Of a DNA stretch of 64,000 nt, positions 9,355 to 17,554 are shown piece by piece. A model generated the notes under the pieces. That model searched no databases. It saw only the letters and a program-made list of their open reading frames with translations, and was not told the origin of the DNA. Each line of letters begins with the position of its first letter. Positions within the stretch are counted from its first letter, which is position 1. The stretch comes from Oceanicola sp. 502str15. Its GTDB lineage: Bacteria; Pseudomonadota; Alphaproteobacteria; Rhodobacterales; Rhodobacteraceae. The stretch covers positions 1,674,001 to 1,738,000 of the forward strand of contig NZ_WYDQ01000001.1 of NCBI RefSeq assembly GCF_024105635.1, in the 5' to 3' direction. Position numbers and translations under genes: made by a program.

Positions 9355-10593
9355 ATGAAGAAATCGCTTTTCGAGGCGGCGCGCATGACGCGGCGCCAGA
9401 CGACTTGCGCCCTTGCGGCGCTGGCAATCGCAGCCGGTGCGCATGGCGTCGCGGCTCAGGAGCGCGACAAGGTGACCATCGGATACGCGATATCCAAGTC
9501 CGGCCCCAACGCTGGCGGCGCCGACATGACGGTCACCCCCAACTACGAACTCTGGGTCGAAGAGGTGAACGCCGCCGGGGGCCTGAAGCTGCCCGACGGC
9601 AGCCAGCTTCCGATCGAAGTCATCGCCTATGACGACCGCTCCTCGGCGGAAGAAGTGGTTCGCGCCGTCGAGCGTCTGGCCACACAGGACAAGGTCGACA
9701 TCATCCTTCCGCCCTGGGGCACCGGCTTCAACCTCGCCGTCGCTCCGCTGATGGCACGGTTCGGCTACCCCCACCTCGCGGGCGCTGCCGTGACCGACAA
9801 GGCCTCCGACTTCGTCGAGCGCTGGGACACCAGCTTCTGGTTCATGGGCGGCAGTGTCGATTACGTCTCCGCCTTCACCGAGATCCTCGTGGCCGAGCGC
9901 GAAGCGGGCCGGATCAACGACAAGATCGCGATGGTTTCGGTCGCGGACGGCTTCGGCATCGACCTGGTCAAGGCGGCCCGGCCCAGCTTCGAGGCCGCCG
10001 GTTTCGACGTCACCTATGACAAGAGCTTCCCGCCCGAAACCTCGGACTTCGCCACCATCCTGAACGAGGCCGCAAGCTCCGAAGCCGATACTTTCGTGGC
10101 CTTCAGCTACCCGCCCCACACCTTCGCGCTGACCAAGCAGGCCAAGGTGGCCAGCTACAGCCCGCCGGTGTTCTACCTCGGCGTGGGCGCCGGCTTTCCG
10201 GTCTATCCCGGCATCGCCGGCGGATCGGTCGAAGGCGTGATGAGCCTTGGCGGGATCGACCCGGAAAACGAGCTGAACTCGGCCTACCGTGCCAAGCACG
10301 AAGAGGTCGTGGGCCGTGCACCCGACTTCTGGGGATCGGTGCTGATCTACGCCTCGCTCCAGATGCTCGAACAGACCATCGAGCGCGTCGGCCTCGACAA
10401 GGCGGCAATCGCCGCAGAACTGTCGAGCGGCACCTTCTCGACCGTTCTGGGCGAAGAAACCCGGCTGGAAAACAACCAGTTGCGCGCGATCAACTGGGTC
10501 GGTCAGTGGCAGGACGGCCAGTTCGTGGCAGTCTCGCCTGAAGGCGGCGAAGGCACCGTTGCGGTCAAGCTGCCCAAACCGGGCTGGGAATGA
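9355..10593 (+). CDS. ABC transporter substrate-binding protein, branched-chain amino acid (HAAT) type
   Basis: A 412-residue periplasmic binding protein with an N-terminal export signal (hydrophobic CALAALAIAAGAHGVAAQ, cleavage probably after VAAQ). The mature part begins DKVTIGYAISKSGPNAGG, typical of LivJ/LivK-like type I binding proteins. GGAGGAAG lies just upstream of the ATG. It is the first gene of an SBP-permease-permease-ATPase-ATPase operon and is followed by a GC hairpin. The genes downstream (aromatic-type aldehyde dehydrogenase, SDR, ThDP enzyme, cupin) suggest an aromatic or 2-oxo acid rather than an amino acid as ligand; this is inference. Confidence 0.9.
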   Translation: MKKSLFEAARMTRRQTTCALAALAIAAGAHGVAAQERDKVTIGYAISKSGPNAGGADMTVTPNYELWVEEVNAAGGLKLPDGSQLPIEVIAYDDRSSAEEVVRAVERLATQDKVDIILPPWGTGFNLAVAPLMARFGYPHLAGAAVTDKASDFVERWDTSFWFMGGSVDYVSAFTEILVAEREAGRINDKIAMVSVADGFGIDLVKAARPSFEAAGFDVTYDKSFPPETSDFATILNEAASSEADTFVAFSYPPHTFALTKQAKVASYSPPVFYLGVGAGFPVYPGIAGGSVEGVMSLGGIDPENELNSAYRAKHEEVVGRAPDFWGSVLIYASLQMLEQTIERVGLDKAAIAAELSSGTFSTVLGEETRLENNQLRAINWVGQWQDGQFVAVSPEGGEGTVAVKLPKPGWE

Positions 10594-10630
10594 TCCCGCG
10601 CATCTGACCAGATATCTCATCGAACGGAGC

Positions 10631-10650
10631 GCGGCGGGCCCTTCCGCCGC
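10631..10650 (+). other. intergenic GC stem-loop after the binding-protein gene
   Basis: GCGGCGG (10631-10637) pairs perfectly with CCGCCGC (10644-10650) around a 6-base loop. No T-run follows, so it is not a classical terminator. Its position between the binding-protein gene and the permease genes suits a 3'-end stabiliser or partial attenuator that keeps binding-protein mRNA in excess. Confidence 0.45.
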
Positions 10651-10682
10651 CTCCCCCCTCACTCAAGCAACCCGGAGCATTC

Positions 10683-11546
10683 ATGCTTGAACACGTCGTC
10701 AACGGGCTCGTGCTCGGCGGCACCTACGCGCTTGTCGCCATGGGGCTGACCATCCAGTACGGGATCGCGCGGATCATGAACCTCGGGTTCGGGGACATGA
10801 TCATCGCCGCCTGTTTCGCCACCTACGTCCTGTTCACCGTCCTGTCGGTCAACCCGATCGTCGCGCTGCTGATCCTCGTGCCCGCAGGCTATCTGGTCAG
10901 CGATGCCGTCTATCGTGTGCTGATGAAACCGCTGGTGGCGCGCGCGCCCGACGAGGGCGCTCTGGAGGTCGACAGCATCCTCGTCACATTCGGGCTGCTC
11001 TTCGTGATCCAGGGTGTGCTGCTGTGGCTCTTCGGCGGCGGCTACACCAGCTACAGCTTTCTCAACACGCCGGTCAGCGTGTTGGGCACGGTGGTCGCCG
11101 GCAACCGGCTTCTGGCGCTCGTCCTGAGCCTCGTGATCGGCGGGGCGCTCGTGATCACCCTGTTCCGCACCCGCTGGGGCATGATCCTGCGCGCCGTCGC
11201 GCTGGCGCCCCAGAGCGCGCCGCTCTTCGGCATCGACACCGACCGCGCCGCCCGGACCGCCTTCGCCATCGGTGGCGCCATGGCCGCAACCGGCGGTGTG
11301 GTGGTCTCGATGTTCCAGACCTTCACCGCCACCGCGGGGGTCGTCTTCACCATGAAGGCCCTCATCGTCGTCATCCTCGGCGGCAAGGGCAGCGTGCCGG
11401 GCGCCATCGTCGCCGGGCTGCTCCTCGGCCTCGTCGAAACCTTCGTTGCCGCCTATGTCGACCCCGGCCTGACTCTGGCCGCCGTCTACACGGTGTTCCT
11501 CGTGCTGCTGCTGGTGCGGCCCAACGGCCTCTTCGGAAAGGCGTGA
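10683..11546 (+). CDS. branched-chain amino acid-type ABC transporter permease (LivH-like)
   Basis: A 287-residue inner-membrane permease with about eight hydrophobic segments. Family-typical stretches are LVLGGTYALVAMGLTIQYGI at the start and MKALIVVILGGKGSVPGAIV near the end. It forms the translocation pore with the next gene product. The next gene starts 2 bases after its stop. The initial MLEHVVNGLVLGG is the usual LivH start. Confidence 0.92.
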   Translation: MLEHVVNGLVLGGTYALVAMGLTIQYGIARIMNLGFGDMIIAACFATYVLFTVLSVNPIVALLILVPAGYLVSDAVYRVLMKPLVARAPDEGALEVDSILVTFGLLFVIQGVLLWLFGGGYTSYSFLNTPVSVLGTVVAGNRLLALVLSLVIGGALVITLFRTRWGMILRAVALAPQSAPLFGIDTDRAARTAFAIGGAMAATGGVVVSMFQTFTATAGVVFTMKALIVVILGGKGSVPGAIVAGLLLGLVETFVAAYVDPGLTLAAVYTVFLVLLLVRPNGLFGKA

Positions 11547-11548
11547 CG

Positions 11549-12463
11549 ATGAAGACTTCGCATGGTTTCGCCCTCGCGGGTCTCGCGCTCGTCCTTCTGG
11601 CTCTCGCACCGCTGATCGTCTCCGAATACTGGACCGGCGTCCTTCTGGGCATGACCGGCTACGTCACGCTCGCCACCGCCTGGGCGCTGTTTTCCGGCCC
11701 CACGCGCTATGTCTCGCTGGCCACGGTCGCCTTCTTCGGGGTCGGCGCCTACACCGTCGCCGTTCTCAGCGAGGCCATGCCCTACCCGCTGGTGCTGCTC
11801 TGCGCGGCGGGCATCGGCATGGTCATGGCGCTGGTGGTCGGCCTCTCCACCCTGCGCCTTGCGGGGGTCTACTTCGTGATCTTCACCTTCGGGCTGGCCG
11901 AACTGGTGCGCCAGACCGTGAGCTGGTGGGAGGTCAACGTGACCTTCACCATGGGCCGCTACGTCTTCCTGCCTTTCGAGGGACGGCACATCTACTGGCA
12001 GCTTCTGGCTCTGGCAGTGGCGACCTTCCTCATCGCATGGGCCATCGGGCGTTCTCGCATCGGGCTGGCGCTGAAGGCGCTCGGCGATGACGAGGTCGTC
12101 GCCGCCCATACCGGTGTCGACGTGACCCGGATCAAGCTCCTGCTCTTCGTCATCTCCTCCACCATCATCACCCTCGTCGGGGCCATCCAGGCCCCGCGCT
12201 GGACCTATATCGAGCCCTCCATCGTCTTCAATCCGACGGTCAGCTTCATGACGCTGATCATGGCACTGCTGGGCGGGGCGATGCGGCTCTGGGGGCCGCT
12301 GGTGGGCGCGGTGCCGCTGTTCCTGCTGTTCGAATGGCTCTCCGTCAGCTTCCCCGACCACTTCTCGATCATCCTCGGGCTGCTCTTCATCCTGATCGTC
12401 TTCGTCATGCCCAATGGCGTTCTGGCCAAGATCGAAGATCTGCGAAAGGGAGGCCGGGCATGA
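11549..12463 (+). CDS. branched-chain amino acid-type ABC transporter permease (LivM-like)
   Basis: A 304-residue inner-membrane permease. The segments RYVSLATVAFFGVGAYTVAV and RSRIGLALKALGDDEVVAAH are characteristic of the LivM family. It pairs with the LivH-like protein. Its stop overlaps the start of the first ATPase gene (ATGA at 12460-12463). Confidence 0.92.
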   Translation: MKTSHGFALAGLALVLLALAPLIVSEYWTGVLLGMTGYVTLATAWALFSGPTRYVSLATVAFFGVGAYTVAVLSEAMPYPLVLLCAAGIGMVMALVVGLSTLRLAGVYFVIFTFGLAELVRQTVSWWEVNVTFTMGRYVFLPFEGRHIYWQLLALAVATFLIAWAIGRSRIGLALKALGDDEVVAAHTGVDVTRIKLLLFVISSTIITLVGAIQAPRWTYIEPSIVFNPTVSFMTLIMALLGGAMRLWGPLVGAVPLFLLFEWLSVSFPDHFSIILGLLFILIVFVMPNGVLAKIEDLRKGGRA

Positions 12464-13188
12464 GCAAACCGCTTGAAATAGCCGGACTGCACAAGCGCTT
12501 CGGCGGGCTGGTCGCGGTCAGGGACGTGTCGTTCAAACTGCAATCCGGCGAGGTCGTGGGCCTTCTGGGGCCGAACGGCTCGGGCAAGACAACCGTGCTC
12601 AACATGATCTCGGGCGCCCTCCCCTGCGATGGCGGCACAGTGAGGATCGGCGACACCGACATCACTCGGATGAAGCCCCACAAGGTGGCAAAACACGGGG
12701 TTGCCCGCACATTTCAGCTCGTGCGGCCCCTGCCCACCCTGAGCGTGGCCGAGAACGTGCTCCTGTCGCTGGCCTTCGGCCACAAACGGCACTGGGGCCG
12801 CGAGGCGCGGGCGCTGGCCGAAGAGAAGCTGGCCTTCGTCGGGCTGGCCGGGCGCAGCGACGAGCGGGTGGGCAACCTCACCTACATCGACCAGAAACGG
12901 CTCGAGATGGCCCGCGCACTGGCCTCCGAGCCTGACCTCCTGCTGCTCGACGAATGGCTGGCGGGCCTCAATCCCTCCGAGCTGCGCATCGGCATCGACC
13001 TCGTCCGGCACCTGCAGAGCGAGGGCATGACCGTGCTGCTGGTCGAACACATCATGGAGGCGGTGCGCGCGCTCTGCTCACGCTGCATTGTGATGAGCGC
13101 GGGCGAAAAGATCGCCGATGGCCCCTCGGCCGAGGTGCTGCAAGACCCGGCCGTCATCAAGGCCTACCTGGGGGACGACCATGCTTGA
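12460..13188 (+). CDS. ABC transporter ATP-binding protein (LivG-like)
   Basis: A 242-residue cytoplasmic ATPase with Walker A GPNGSGKTT and the LivG-type ARTFQLVRPLPTLSVAEN. Two core motifs are unusual. The signature motif reads LTYIDQKRLEMARAL, where LivG proteins generally have LSYGQQ/R..., and Walker B runs LLLLDEWLAGLNP, with Trp where Pro is nearly universal. The catalytic Asp-Glu pair is still present. The start at 12460 is preceded by GGGAGG at 12448-12453 and overlaps the upstream stop. Confidence 0.9.
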   Translation: MSKPLEIAGLHKRFGGLVAVRDVSFKLQSGEVVGLLGPNGSGKTTVLNMISGALPCDGGTVRIGDTDITRMKPHKVAKHGVARTFQLVRPLPTLSVAENVLLSLAFGHKRHWGREARALAEEKLAFVGLAGRSDERVGNLTYIDQKRLEMARALASEPDLLLLDEWLAGLNPSELRIGIDLVRHLQSEGMTVLLVEHIMEAVRALCSRCIVMSAGEKIADGPSAEVLQDPAVIKAYLGDDHA

Positions 13189-13891
13189 ACTGAAGGACGT
13201 AACCGTCCGCTACGGCAAGCACCTCGCGGTGGATGGCGTCAGCTTTTGCGTCGCCAAGGGCGAGGTCGTCGTTGTCCTCGGCGCGAATGGCGCGGGCAAA
13301 TCCTCGATGCTGAAAGCAATCGCCGGCATAGTCCCGACCGCCGAAGGCACCGTTGCGCTGAACGGCGAGGCCGTGACAGGCGTGCCGGCCCACGCGGTGA
13401 CCAACCGCGGCATTGCGCTGGTGCCCGAGGGGCGCGGCATCGTCGGGCGCATGTCGGTCGAGGAAAACCTGCGCCTCGGCGCGACGCCCGCACGCGCACG
13501 CGCCGCCGAGGAGGACACCCTCGCGCAGGTCTTCGACATCTTCCCCCGGCTGGCCGAACGGCGAAAGCAGTTCGTGCACACGATGTCCGGCGGCGAACAG
13601 CAGATGGTCGCCGTGGGCCGCGCGATGATGTCCAAACCCGAGTTCCTCCTGCTGGACGAACCAAGCCTCGGCCTCGCTCCCATTGTCGTGGGCGACATGT
13701 TCAAGGCGCTGGCGCGGGTGCGCAAAACCGGCGTGGGGCTCCTGATCGTCGAGCAGAACGTGAAGATCAGCCTGCGCCACGCGGATCGCGGCTACCTGCT
13801 CGAGGCCGGTCGGATCACCGGCTCGGGCACCTCGGAAGACTTGATGAACGACGCGGCTGTCAGGCACGCCTTTCTGGGCGGCGACATGTAA
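13181..13891 (+). CDS. ABC transporter ATP-binding protein (LivF-like)
   Basis: A 236-residue cytoplasmic ATPase with Walker A GANGAGKSS, signature MSGGEQQMVAVGRAMM and Walker B FLLLDEPSLGLAP, all canonical. It is the second nucleotide-binding subunit of the Liv-type transporter. The ATG at 13181 overlaps the LivG-like stop by 8 bases. Twelve bases separate it from the dehydrogenase gene, so transporter and enzyme genes share one transcript. Confidence 0.92.
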   Translation: MLELKDVTVRYGKHLAVDGVSFCVAKGEVVVVLGANGAGKSSMLKAIAGIVPTAEGTVALNGEAVTGVPAHAVTNRGIALVPEGRGIVGRMSVEENLRLGATPARARAAEEDTLAQVFDIFPRLAERRKQFVHTMSGGEQQMVAVGRAMMSKPEFLLLDEPSLGLAPIVVGDMFKALARVRKTGVGLLIVEQNVKISLRHADRGYLLEAGRITGSGTSEDLMNDAAVRHAFLGGDM

Positions 13892-13903
13892 ATGGAGAAG
13901 CAC

Positions 13904-15355
13904 ATGAGCGTTTTGGACCTACTGATCGAGGGCGAGAAGGTGCAGGCCGAGGATGGCCGCACCTTCACCCGCAACAACCCCCTGACCGGCGGGGTGGCAA
14001 CCGAAGCCGCCGCAGCGACGGTTGCGGACGCCAACCGCGCCGCCGATGCCGCCGCGCGCGCCTTTCCCGAGTGGTCCAGCACCGGCCCCGGCGAACGGCG
14101 CCGCCTTCTGCTGGCGGCGGCGGACAATCTCGAGGCGCGCGGGGGCGACATTGCCCGCGCCATGGCCGAAGAACTGGGGGCCACCGCCGCCTGGGCAGGG
14201 TTCAACGTCATGCTGGCAGCGGGGATGCTGCGCGAGGCGGCCTCGATGACCACCATGATCAAGGGAGAGATCATCCCCTCCAACCGACCCGGCTCCATGG
14301 CCATGGCCATCCGCCAGCCCGCCGGTGTGGTGCTGTCGATGGCGCCCTGGAACGCGCCGGTCATCCTTGGCGTGCGCTCCATCGCCATGCCGCTGGCCTG
14401 CGGCAATACCGTGGTGATGAAATCCTCCGAACTCTCGCCCCGTACCCATGCGCTGATCGTCGAAGCGATGCAGGAAGCCGGCCTGCCCAAGGGCGTGCTC
14501 AACGTGCTGTCGAACGCGCCCGACAACGCCAGCGAGATCGTCGAGGCCCTGATCCGTCACTCCGCCGTGCGCCGGGTGAACTTCACCGGCTCCACCCGCG
14601 TTGGCCGGATCATCGCCAAGCTCGCCGCCGAAAACCTCAAGCCCGCGCTGCTGGAGCTTGGCGGCAAGGCCCCGATGATCGTGCTCGACGATGCCGACCT
14701 CGATGCCGCCGTCGCCGCCGCCGCCTTCGGCGCCTACATGAACCAGGGCCAGATCTGCATGTCGACCGAGCGACTGGTGGTGATGTCCTCCGTCGCCGAT
14801 GCCTTTGTCGAGAAGCTCGCCGCCAAGGTGCGCAGCCTCACCCTGGGCGACCCGCGCGAGGGCAACAGCTCGCTGGGCTGCGTCGTCGACAAGGGCGCCG
14901 TCACCCGGATCATGGGCCTAGTGCGCGACGCCGAGGACAAGGGCGCAACCATCCTCGCCGGCGGCCATGCCGATGGCGTCCTGATGGAAGCAACCCTGCT
15001 CGACCACGTCACCCCGTCGATGCGCATCTACACCGAGGAAAGCTTCGGCCCCACCGCCTCCGTGGTCCGCGTGGCCAGCGTGGACGAGGCCGTTCGCGTC
15101 GCCAACGACACCGAATACGGCCTGTCCGCCAGCATCTTCGGGCAGGACACGGTGCGCGCGATGAATGTCGCCAAACGGATCGAAAGCGGCATCTGCCACA
15201 TCAACGGCCCCACGGTGCATGATGAGGCGCAAATGCCCTTCGGCGGGGTCAAGGACTCCGGCTACGGACGCTTCGGCGGCATGGCCGCGATAGAGGAGTT
15301 CACCACCCTGCGCTGGATCACGGTGCAGGACGGCCAACCCCACTACCCGATCTGA
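13904..15355 (+). CDS. aldehyde dehydrogenase, aromatic-aldehyde (vanillin/salicylaldehyde/benzaldehyde) type
   Basis: A 483-residue NAD(P)-dependent aldehyde dehydrogenase. The catalytic Glu is in LLELGGKAPMIVL and the catalytic Cys in NQGQICMSTERLVV. The C-terminal INGPTVHDEAQMPFGG and KDSGYGRFGG is the pattern I know from vanillin, salicylaldehyde and benzaldehyde dehydrogenases. The start at 13904 is chosen because GGAGAAG at 13895-13901 fits its ribosome site; an ATG at 13892 would include it. Following the Liv operon and close to a ThDP decarboxylase-like gene, it could oxidise an aldehyde made by decarboxylation of an aryl-2-oxo acid (inference). Confidence 0.87.
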   Translation: MSVLDLLIEGEKVQAEDGRTFTRNNPLTGGVATEAAAATVADANRAADAAARAFPEWSSTGPGERRRLLLAAADNLEARGGDIARAMAEELGATAAWAGFNVMLAAGMLREAASMTTMIKGEIIPSNRPGSMAMAIRQPAGVVLSMAPWNAPVILGVRSIAMPLACGNTVVMKSSELSPRTHALIVEAMQEAGLPKGVLNVLSNAPDNASEIVEALIRHSAVRRVNFTGSTRVGRIIAKLAAENLKPALLELGGKAPMIVLDDADLDAAVAAAAFGAYMNQGQICMSTERLVVMSSVADAFVEKLAAKVRSLTLGDPREGNSSLGCVVDKGAVTRIMGLVRDAEDKGATILAGGHADGVLMEATLLDHVTPSMRIYTEESFGPTASVVRVASVDEAVRVANDTEYGLSASIFGQDTVRAMNVAKRIESGICHINGPTVHDEAQMPFGGVKDSGYGRFGGMAAIEEFTTLRWITVQDGQPHYPI

Positions 15356-15365
15356 GGAGGCCGCC

Positions 15366-16133
15366 GTGTTTGATCTCGAGGGCAAGACCTGCCTCATCAC
15401 CGGCGGCGCCGGGTCGCTCGGGCTGGCCGCCGCCCGCCTGCTGCACAGCCATGGCGCGCGGCTGGCGCTGGTCGATCTCGACCTCGCCGCGCTCGACACC
15501 GCCTGCGCCGAAGCCTTCGGCGCGGCGGCCGGCGAGGTTCTCTGCCTCGCGGCCGATGTCTCCGACGAGGCGCAGGTCCGCCGCGCCGTGGCCCGCACGG
15601 TGGAGCGATACGGAGCGCTCGATGTGCTGATCTCCAACGCCGGCATCTTCGGCACCGTCGCCCCGATCCAGGACTACCCGACCGAGATCTTCGACAGCGT
15701 CATGGCGGTGCATGTGCGCGGGGCCTTCCTGCTGGCAAAGCACGGCGTCCCCCACATGCGGGAAGGCGGTAGCATCGTGCTGACCTCCAGCGTTGCGGCA
15801 ACCCGCGGCGATCCCGGGGTCTATGCCTACATCACCGCCAAGCACGCCCTCACCGGCCTGATGCGCGTTCTGGCCAAAGACCTTGCCCCTCGCGGCATCC
15901 GTGTGAACGCCATCGCGCCGGGGCCAATCTCCAATGGCTTCCAGCAACGGGTCGAGGATGGCCTGGGCGCCGAGATCGGGCGCGATGGCACGGAATTCTT
16001 CAACGAGATGATCCCGATGGGACGCCATGGGTCGCCCGAGGAAATCGCGGCCTCGATCCTCTATCTCGCCTCGGCGCAATCGGGCTTCACCACCGGCCAT
16101 CTGCTCATGGCCGATGGCGGCATGTCCGTGTGA
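15366..16133 (+). CDS. short-chain dehydrogenase/reductase (SDR)
   Basis: A 255-residue classical SDR. The cofactor site is CLITGGAGSLGLAAARLL; the structural motif ISNAG and the catalytic Ser (LTSSVAA) and YITAK (Tyr, Lys) follow. The acidic residue in LVDLDLAAL suggests NAD over NADP. The start is a GTG at 15366 with GAGGAGG five bases upstream. It probably oxidises or reduces a hydroxy/keto group of the transported compound. It converges on the cupin gene with only 2 bases between the two stops. Confidence 0.88.
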   Translation: MFDLEGKTCLITGGAGSLGLAAARLLHSHGARLALVDLDLAALDTACAEAFGAAAGEVLCLAADVSDEAQVRRAVARTVERYGALDVLISNAGIFGTVAPIQDYPTEIFDSVMAVHVRGAFLLAKHGVPHMREGGSIVLTSSVAATRGDPGVYAYITAKHALTGLMRVLAKDLAPRGIRVNAIAPGPISNGFQQRVEDGLGAEIGRDGTEFFNEMIPMGRHGSPEEIAASILYLASAQSGFTTGHLLMADGGMSV

Positions 16134-16135
16134 TC

Positions 16136-16678
16136 CTAGCGGAAGAGACCCTCTATATAGGTCGCCCCGATCCCTGTCTCTTCATAGTGCGCCTTGCACA
16201 TGGCGATGTACTGGTGAACGTCGAAGTAGCCATCCGGCTCCCCGTCCTCGTCCAGCCAGATCAGCGGCCCGGTGACCTTGAAGTGTACCTTCATCGGGTC
16301 TTCGTGCTCGTAGGCCACAAGGGTATGCCCCTCGCCCGGCGTCTCGTAAACGAAGTCCCCCGCCGTGGCGATCCAGTCGTGCTCCAGATAGCCCCACTTG
16401 CCCGAGATCGTGTAGGCAAAAACCTCGTGCGGGTGGTAGTGCCGGTTCACCAGCCCCGGGCCGGTGGCGAGCAGGATGTCGCACCACTGGTTCTTGCTGG
16501 GCGAGATCCAGAGCGGCTTGGAAAACACGGTTTCGGTGAAGGGCACGTAATAGCGCATGTCGTCATCCGCCACATTGGGCAGATAGACCTCGGGCGAGGC
16601 ATCCGGCTGGAAGACCTTGGTTATGGGTTTGAGATCGCGCCAGAATTCCGATCCCCCGGTCTTTGTCTCATCAGTCAC
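16136..16678 (-). CDS. cupin, 2,4'-dihydroxyacetophenone dioxygenase family
   Basis: A 180-residue cupin. The metal-site pattern is in LVNRHYHPHEVFAYTISG (two His, Glu) and, after a second beta-hairpin, TPGEGHTLVAYEH. I recognise this layout from the 2,4'-dihydroxyacetophenone dioxygenase family, iron enzymes that cleave a C-C bond next to a ketone. The start is set to a GTG at 16678 because GGAGGAG lies 7 bases upstream of it on the minus strand; the longer open frame to 16711 adds only an Arg-rich leader. It lies 33 bases downstream of the IclR gene and is likely cotranscribed with it. Confidence 0.75.
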   Translation of the reverse strand: MTDETKTGGSEFWRDLKPITKVFQPDASPEVYLPNVADDDMRYYVPFTETVFSKPLWISPSKNQWCDILLATGPGLVNRHYHPHEVFAYTISGKWGYLEHDWIATAGDFVYETPGEGHTLVAYEHEDPMKVHFKVTGPLIWLDEDGEPDGYFDVHQYIAMCKAHYEETGIGATYIEGLFR

Positions 16679-16711
16679 TTCCACGCTCCTCCTTCTGTAT
16701 CTCCGGCGCAC

Positions 16712-17446
16712 TCACGCAGCGACCTCGGCGGACAGTTCCGCGGCCGCCGCCTTCAGAACCCCTTTCGCGCGCTCGACAAAACCCGCCTCGAACCGGCTCA
16801 GCGTGCCGAAGGCCGAGAGGGTGAGCACGGTGCGCTCCCCTGCCCTGATCGGCACCGAGACGGCGGCAATGTCCGGCTCGTTGTCGCCCCGGTTCACCGC
16901 GCAGCCCTCGGCCCGCAAACGCTCCAGCTCCGGCTCCAATTCCTTCATGGCCGCGGCAGCCTCCCCCTGCGCCAAGGCCCATTGCGCCCGGTCGCGCGGC
17001 GACAGCCCGGCCAGAAACAACCGCCCCTGCGCGGTGCGCGTCATCGGCAAGGTGGTCCCCGTCCTGATCTGAACCGAGATCGGACGCTGCGCGAGCGACA
17101 CCGCCACGCAGAGCGGCCCACGCGGCGTGTAGCGGCACGCCATCACCGACTCCCCCAGCTCCTGCTGAAGCCGGTCGAGCACCGATTGCAGACCCGGCGG
17201 CAGGGGCGCGAGCTCCTCGGCCATCCGCCCCAACCGCGACAGTCGCGGCCCCGGCGCATAGACGCCCCGGCGCACCACGCTCAGCACGCCCGCGATTTCG
17301 AGCGTGGTCAGGAACCGGTGCGCCGTGGCGTTGGTCAGGCGCAACTCGCGCGCCACGAGGGCGACGGTCAGCTCCGGGCGCGTTTCGTCCAGCAGGTCCA
17401 GCGCATCAAAAGCCTTCAGAACTGAAAGGTTGAGCGAGGTGGCCAT
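16712..17446 (-). CDS. IclR-family transcriptional regulator
   Basis: A 244-residue regulator. The N-terminal winged helix-turn-helix includes LTVALVARELRLTNATAHRF and LTTLEIAGVL; the remainder is the IclR effector domain, with CVAVSLAQRPISVQIRTGTT and MTRTAQGRLFLAGLSP. The ATG at 17446 gives the normal family length; the open frame extends upstream through the ThDP gene but that is not plausible. It is divergent from the ThDP enzyme gene and probably regulates that gene and the cupin. Confidence 0.88.
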   Translation of the reverse strand: MATSLNLSVLKAFDALDLLDETRPELTVALVARELRLTNATAHRFLTTLEIAGVLSVVRRGVYAPGPRLSRLGRMAEELAPLPPGLQSVLDRLQQELGESVMACRYTPRGPLCVAVSLAQRPISVQIRTGTTLPMTRTAQGRLFLAGLSPRDRAQWALAQGEAAAAMKELEPELERLRAEGCAVNRGDNEPDIAAVSVPIRAGERTVLTLSAFGTLSRFEAGFVERAKGVLKAAAAELSAEVAA

Positions 17447-17554
17447 GGGCGAAGTCTCCGGCTGCGGGCTTGACCAAAACTGCCGCACGACCTCATTATA
17501 TGCAATTAGAATCTCACTATCCGCACGACCTGCACGCTGGAGAAGGCCCCCCGA
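17447..17554. promoter_or_regulatory. divergent promoter with repeated 11-bp motif, IclR / ThDP enzyme
   Basis: The spacer is AT-rich in its centre (CATTATATGCAATTAGAATC at 17494-17513). The exact 11-mer CCGCACGACCT occurs at 17483-17493 and again at 17521-17531, start points 38 bases apart and flanking the AT-rich core. Direct repeats around a promoter are what a regulator such as the neighbouring IclR protein might bind; binding is inference. Confidence 0.45.
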
